In this document: piece by piece, positions 40,986-43,744 of the stretch | Layout of the letters: every line of letters starts with the position of its first letter | How positions within the stretch are numbered: the first letter of the stretch is position 1 | Assembly (NCBI GenBank): GCA_023409615.1 | Contig: JAEYRF010000167.1 | Coordinates: 1-43,744, forward strand | Source: Bacillota bacterium | Lineage (GTDB): Bacteria > Bacillota > Clostridia > Acetivibrionales > DTU013 | Length of the DNA: 43,744 bases | Reading direction: 5' to 3' | Notes under the pieces: model-generated | Told to the model about the DNA's origin: nothing | Databases searched by the model: none | What the model saw: the letters and a program-made list of their open reading frames with translations, nothing else | Position numbers and translations under genes: made by a program

Positions 40986-43259
40986 TTAGTTACCGAGATA
41001 TACACTTATGCCGTTCGCATTGTCTGAAGCTAATCTGAAGTTGGCCCCGGAGTAATCTACAAGTCGATCAGTGAACCTTAACATGTAATTTTTTGAAAAA
41101 CTCAAATCATTAAATCTTAATGTAAGTGTTCTCTCATTTATATATGCAACACTGACCGGAGTTTGCATAATAGTGTTGCTGCCTTCCTTGTATTGCAGTG
41201 AATAATTTGTTGTCAGAGTATTCGGCGCTGCGGAAGATATTTCTTCATTGAACGTTACTTTAATCGTATCATTTGAAATAATCAAAGCTTCTACCATATA
41301 GGGCTTTACATTTTCATTAGTAACACCACTAAAAGTAAAATAAGTATCACTTGTGGTTTTCCCCATGTAATCCTGCATAATCCAATCGACTTTCAGCTTA
41401 AATAGATCCGGAGATGAGACTGCATCTGAAGGTATTGACAACTTCACCATATAAGGATTCAATACACTATCATAGTACACAGAAGATGGATTAGCACTAT
41501 ATCCCGGATTGGTAACCCCCATTAATGTATAACGATTCGGATCTGTTGCTGTCAACTCATTCAAAGGTCTATTAAAATATACATGAAGCGTTCCTTTGTC
41601 TTCAGCAAAAACATTTACAATAGTTAGATCTTCTACCTCTTTAGAATTTCCGGTAAGTTGATATTTCTCATCTTTAGGCAATTGCATCTGATTAAAGCTG
41701 TCATAAATATTGTTCATAGTTAAAATATACACATTACTACTATCAATTAAGCTATTAACCTGTAGAGTTACTTCTTTATTTTTATATACACCCTCATTAG
41801 TAACAACAGCTTTACTTATGAATCCAGGCACTCCATTGGAATCTTTTATGGTATAGTTTGCAGATACCTGTGCAGTAGATATGTCGACATCTTTACTAAA
41901 CTGAACCTTCACAAACTCTTTGTTAATTGGTGTAACATTGGTGATATAAAAGCTTTCATTCGCCTTCGCACTGGCTGTAAAACTCATTACATCTCCTGAG
42001 CCGTTATTAAGCTTAGAGTTATATATACTTGTCATATCTCCGTTTATCTTCAATGTGTAATTTGCTCCATCCAGGAAATCCTTTTCCTTTACAAAAATAG
42101 AAACCGCATTATCATATGGAGCCAATACTTTAATAGTTGTTGATGAAAAACTTCCCTTTACAAAAGATTTATCTCCATCGAGTATTTCATAATACATTGG
42201 TAATTCTACATTCATGCTGATTGGATGTGTAAAGAAAACATTTATGACATTTTTACTAACAGCTTCGACTTTATTGATCCTGAAAAAAGTTGAATTTACC
42301 TCAACATTTTGATAACCTGTAAAGGATCCTATAATACTATTCCTATTTCCATCCAAATCTACTATATCAGAGATCTTAACAGTATAATTCTTTTTGGGAA
42401 TCTGAGCTGATGTTGTAACTATTACTTCATCGCTGGACTGTGACTTGATTTTAACAGTCAATTTAGATGTCTGACTTTGTGAATCATAAATCTCAATTTT
42501 TGCATCAGTCAATGCTTCTATGCTTTCATTAAATTTTATTTTTATGGTATTTGCGTCAATAACACTAATATTAGTAATTGCAGTAATTATCGGATCTTCT
42601 ATAAGGCCTTCTTCCACAGCCGTCGTCCTGTCAACGATATTAAGGCTAATTAAATTATCCAGAACAGTAACTTTAGTTTCTCTGTTTACTCTGTCAAGCG
42701 AATTATACAGTACATCCACAACCGCGCTTCTTTTATAGTTAATATTATCTTTGTCCATATACTGATAATTTGGATCATCTATAAGGCCGACATCATAAGA
42801 CTTCTGCAAGACATTACTCCAGGTAAAGTGAGTATTATATTTATATCCCAGTACCCCAAGTACCAATTTTAAAAAGGCCTTTTCACTGATATTATCATTT
42901 GGTTTATATGTTCCATCCGGGAACCCGCCTATAATACCCAATTGGCTGCAATATCCTATGTAAGGAGCGTACCATGCATTATTTTCTACATCCATATAGT
43001 CCGCAACAGACCATTTAGCTTTGTTCGCAAGTACCTCTGTTTCTTTACCCATTAAGCGTACAATAAAAGTCGCTACCTCACTTCTTCGCAACTGTCCATC
43101 AAGGTTAAAATCAACTCCATCTCCCATAAGGACAGTCAGCCTGTTTAATGTCTTAACTTTATCATTTACAGTATTAGCCTGCACTGAGTATACCGTCAAT
43201 GTCATGGTCAACAATACACACAAGATCGTTAAAAGTGCTATTGCTTTTTTCAGTTTCAT
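40986..43259 (-). CDS. Secreted SLH protein with repeated Ig-like domains (paralogue 2)
   Basis: 757 residues from ATG 43259; AAGGTG lies eight bases upstream, and a longer reading into the leader is rejected. A signal peptide ends near residue 29 (AIALLTILCVLLTMTLTVYS). SLH segments cover about 30-210: LRRSEVATFIVRLMGKE, WYAPYIGYCSQLGIIGGFPDGTYKPNDNISEKAFLKLVLG. Ig-like (Big_5/SbsA-type) repeats follow from about 225 with the core pattern IDANTIKIKFNESI, KAVSKNVINVFFTHPI-like and ISNDTIKVTFNEEI. It matches paralogue 1 in order and length. It is bounded by terminators on both sides, with its own promoter and a WalR-box-like site upstream. Confidence 0.86.
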   Translation of the reverse strand: MKLKKAIALLTILCVLLTMTLTVYSVQANTVNDKVKTLNRLTVLMGDGVDFNLDGQLRRSEVATFIVRLMGKETEVLANKAKWSVADYMDVENNAWYAPYIGYCSQLGIIGGFPDGTYKPNDNISEKAFLKLVLGVLGYKYNTHFTWSNVLQKSYDVGLIDDPNYQYMDKDNINYKRSAVVDVLYNSLDRVNRETKVTVLDNLISLNIVDRTTAVEEGLIEDPIITAITNISVIDANTIKIKFNESIEALTDAKIEIYDSQSQTSKLTVKIKSQSSDEVIVTTSAQIPKKNYTVKISDIVDLDGNRNSIIGSFTGYQNVEVNSTFFRINKVEAVSKNVINVFFTHPISMNVELPMYYEILDGDKSFVKGSFSSTTIKVLAPYDNAVSIFVKEKDFLDGANYTLKINGDMTSIYNSKLNNGSGDVMSFTASAKANESFYITNVTPINKEFVKVQFSKDVDISTAQVSANYTIKDSNGVPGFISKAVVTNEGVYKNKEVTLQVNSLIDSSNVYILTMNNIYDSFNQMQLPKDEKYQLTGNSKEVEDLTIVNVFAEDKGTLHVYFNRPLNELTATDPNRYTLMGVTNPGYSANPSSVYYDSVLNPYMVKLSIPSDAVSSPDLFKLKVDWIMQDYMGKTTSDTYFTFSGVTNENVKPYMVEALIISNDTIKVTFNEEISSAAPNTLTTNYSLQYKEGSNTIMQTPVSVAYINERTLTLRFNDLSFSKNYMLRFTDRLVDYSGANFRLASDNANGISVYLGN

Positions 43260-43290
43260 ATTCACATCACCTTTCTTATAATATATTTTA

Positions 43291-43339
43291 ATTATACCAC
43301 AAGTCTGGTAAATTCCATGGCATGTAATACAAGTGTAAA
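43291..43339 (-). promoter_or_regulatory. SLH/Ig paralogue 2 promoter with upstream WalR-type box
   Basis: On the minus strand an extended -10 TGGTATAAT (TATAAT at 43296-43291), with no good -35. On the plus strand TGTAAT (43323-43328), ACAAG, TGTAAA (43334-43339) is an exact TGTWAH-N5-TGTWAH match, lying 26 bp upstream of the -10 in reverse orientation. Confidence 0.6.
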
Positions 43340-43386
43340 TAAAATGACATTGTGGCAAAAATAACTCCAATAGACAACTATATTGC

Positions 43387-43428
43387 AAATAATGCCCTTG
43401 AGGGATTTCTCTCTCAAGGGCATTATTT
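43387..43428. terminator. Strong terminator after the right-edge gene
   Basis: Arms 43387-43402 and 43413-43428 are an exact 16-bp inverted repeat with core ATGCCCTTGAG and a 10-nt loop. The arms themselves carry AAATAAT/ATTATTT ends, so it could work in both directions. It closes the transcript of the gene ending at 43490. Confidence 0.8.
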
Positions 43429-43489
43429 CTTTTACCATCTTTTGATGTCAGACTTTAATGTCATTCATCATATCGATTGTTTCTTGCAA

Positions 43490-43744
43490 TTACTTCTGAG
43501 CAAATACTACTGCTGCAGCATCTCCGTCGTGGAGCTGTCCAGTGATCGTTGTCAGAGCCTCAGTAACTGTTCCGAGGAAGTCAACTGAACCCTGTCCGTT
43601 GAGTGTCATTCCCGGAGAAACTGTGATTACAAATCTGTCGATATAAGCGGCACTTGAATCAGCTACTGTAGCATCACCAAGTTTTGTTACTACTGCGATG
43701 TCACCATCAACGAGAGCTGTAGTACCATTGATCTTGATTTCAAG
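43490..43744 (-). CDS. C-terminal fragment of a probable abundant secreted or surface protein
   Basis: 84 residues are visible to the stop codon; the start is beyond the right edge. The reading shows IKINGTTALVDGDIAVVTKLG, FVITVSPGMTLNGQGSVDFLG and QLHDGDAAAVVFAQK at the end. It is small, Ala/Gly/Thr/Val-rich and beta-like, as in surface-layer or carbohydrate-related domains; I do not recognise the family. Codons are strongly restricted (GGT/GGA, GCT/GCA, ATC, AAC, GAC, GTA, CTC), unlike its neighbours, which points to very high expression. The strong terminator 60 bp downstream fits. Confidence 0.7.
   Translation of the reverse strand, partial: LEIKINGTTALVDGDIAVVTKLGDATVADSSAAYIDRFVITVSPGMTLNGQGSVDFLGTVTEALTTITGQLHDGDAAAVVFAQK

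Noticed and set aside
40986..43388. SLH/Ig paralogue 2 starting at 43388
   Set aside because: The first 43 residues would come from the promoter region and terminator; the signal peptide and ribosome site begin at 43259.
1..43744. Mobile elements, phage genes, CRISPR arrays, tRNA or rRNA genes
   Set aside because: I found no transposase or integrase, no spaced direct repeats of CRISPR type, and no tRNA- or rRNA-like sequence on either strand.

Overview
The window looks like a chromosomal segment of a spore-forming, anaerobic Clostridia-class Firmicute. It carries a SpoIIE-type phosphatase, the spore protease YyaC, a WalRK two-component system with YycH and YycI, a leucine-type T-box, S-layer homology (SLH) proteins, rubredoxin, and AT-leaning DNA with AGGAGG-like ribosome sites and several TTG starts. 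I cannot name the species. Nearly all genes lie on the minus strand; only three (the SpoIIE-like phosphatase, a lipid kinase and a hemerythrin) read plus. I see no phage, transposon, CRISPR array, rRNA or tRNA.

Region 1 (1-2.4 kb): a small unknown protein, an ATP-grasp ligase and a PHP phosphoesterase (cut by the window edge) in one minus-strand run. Region 2 (2.5-9.4 kb): a branched-chain amino-acid operon, ilvB-ilvN-ilvC-leuA-cimA, driven by a good promoter and controlled by a T-box leader whose specifier reads as CUC (Leu). A second structured element sits between ilvC and leuA. Region 3 (9.4-14.9 kb): a small unknown gene, a membrane HtrA protease, glnA with a terminator-like leader followed by a DUF951 gene, a thioredoxin-like protein, rubredoxin, a membrane protein and yyaC.

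Region 4 (15-21.7 kb): the SpoIIE-like phosphatase converges on and overlaps prmC. Then come the DUF1385 gene, rpmE, a Rho factor with a very large disordered insertion, and a multi-zinc-ribbon protein. Region 5 (21.8-26.3 kb): a YegS/BmrU-type lipid kinase, a TIM-barrel sugar isomerase-like protein, a membrane-anchored glycerophosphodiesterase-like protein, an SLH protein with a BsuPI-like domain, and a hemerythrin.

Region 6 (26.3-35.9 kb): the cell-wall control cluster, in transcription order walR, walK, an unrecognised secreted protein, yycH, yycI, murA, walJ, a YbdG-type MscS channel and rlmH. A match to the WalR consensus (TGTWAH-N5-TGTWAH), with a third half-site two helical turns away, lies after walK, so WalR probably drives the distal half. 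Region 7 (36-43.7 kb): a cell-surface block of two SLH/Ig-like paralogues, two TolC-fold exported proteins without an obvious partner pump, and the 3' end of a further gene with strongly biased codons. A second WalR-type box lies upstream of the first SLH paralogue.

The most unusual observations are the TolC-fold pair in an apparently monoderm, S-layer-type organism next to walRK; the two WalR-box matches; and a recurring palindrome (TGATATAATATCNTCAT and its inverse) at three places, overlapping extended -10 promoters of walR, the lipid kinase gene and possibly the glycerophosphodiesterase gene. All function calls come from reading motifs by eye; no database search was run.
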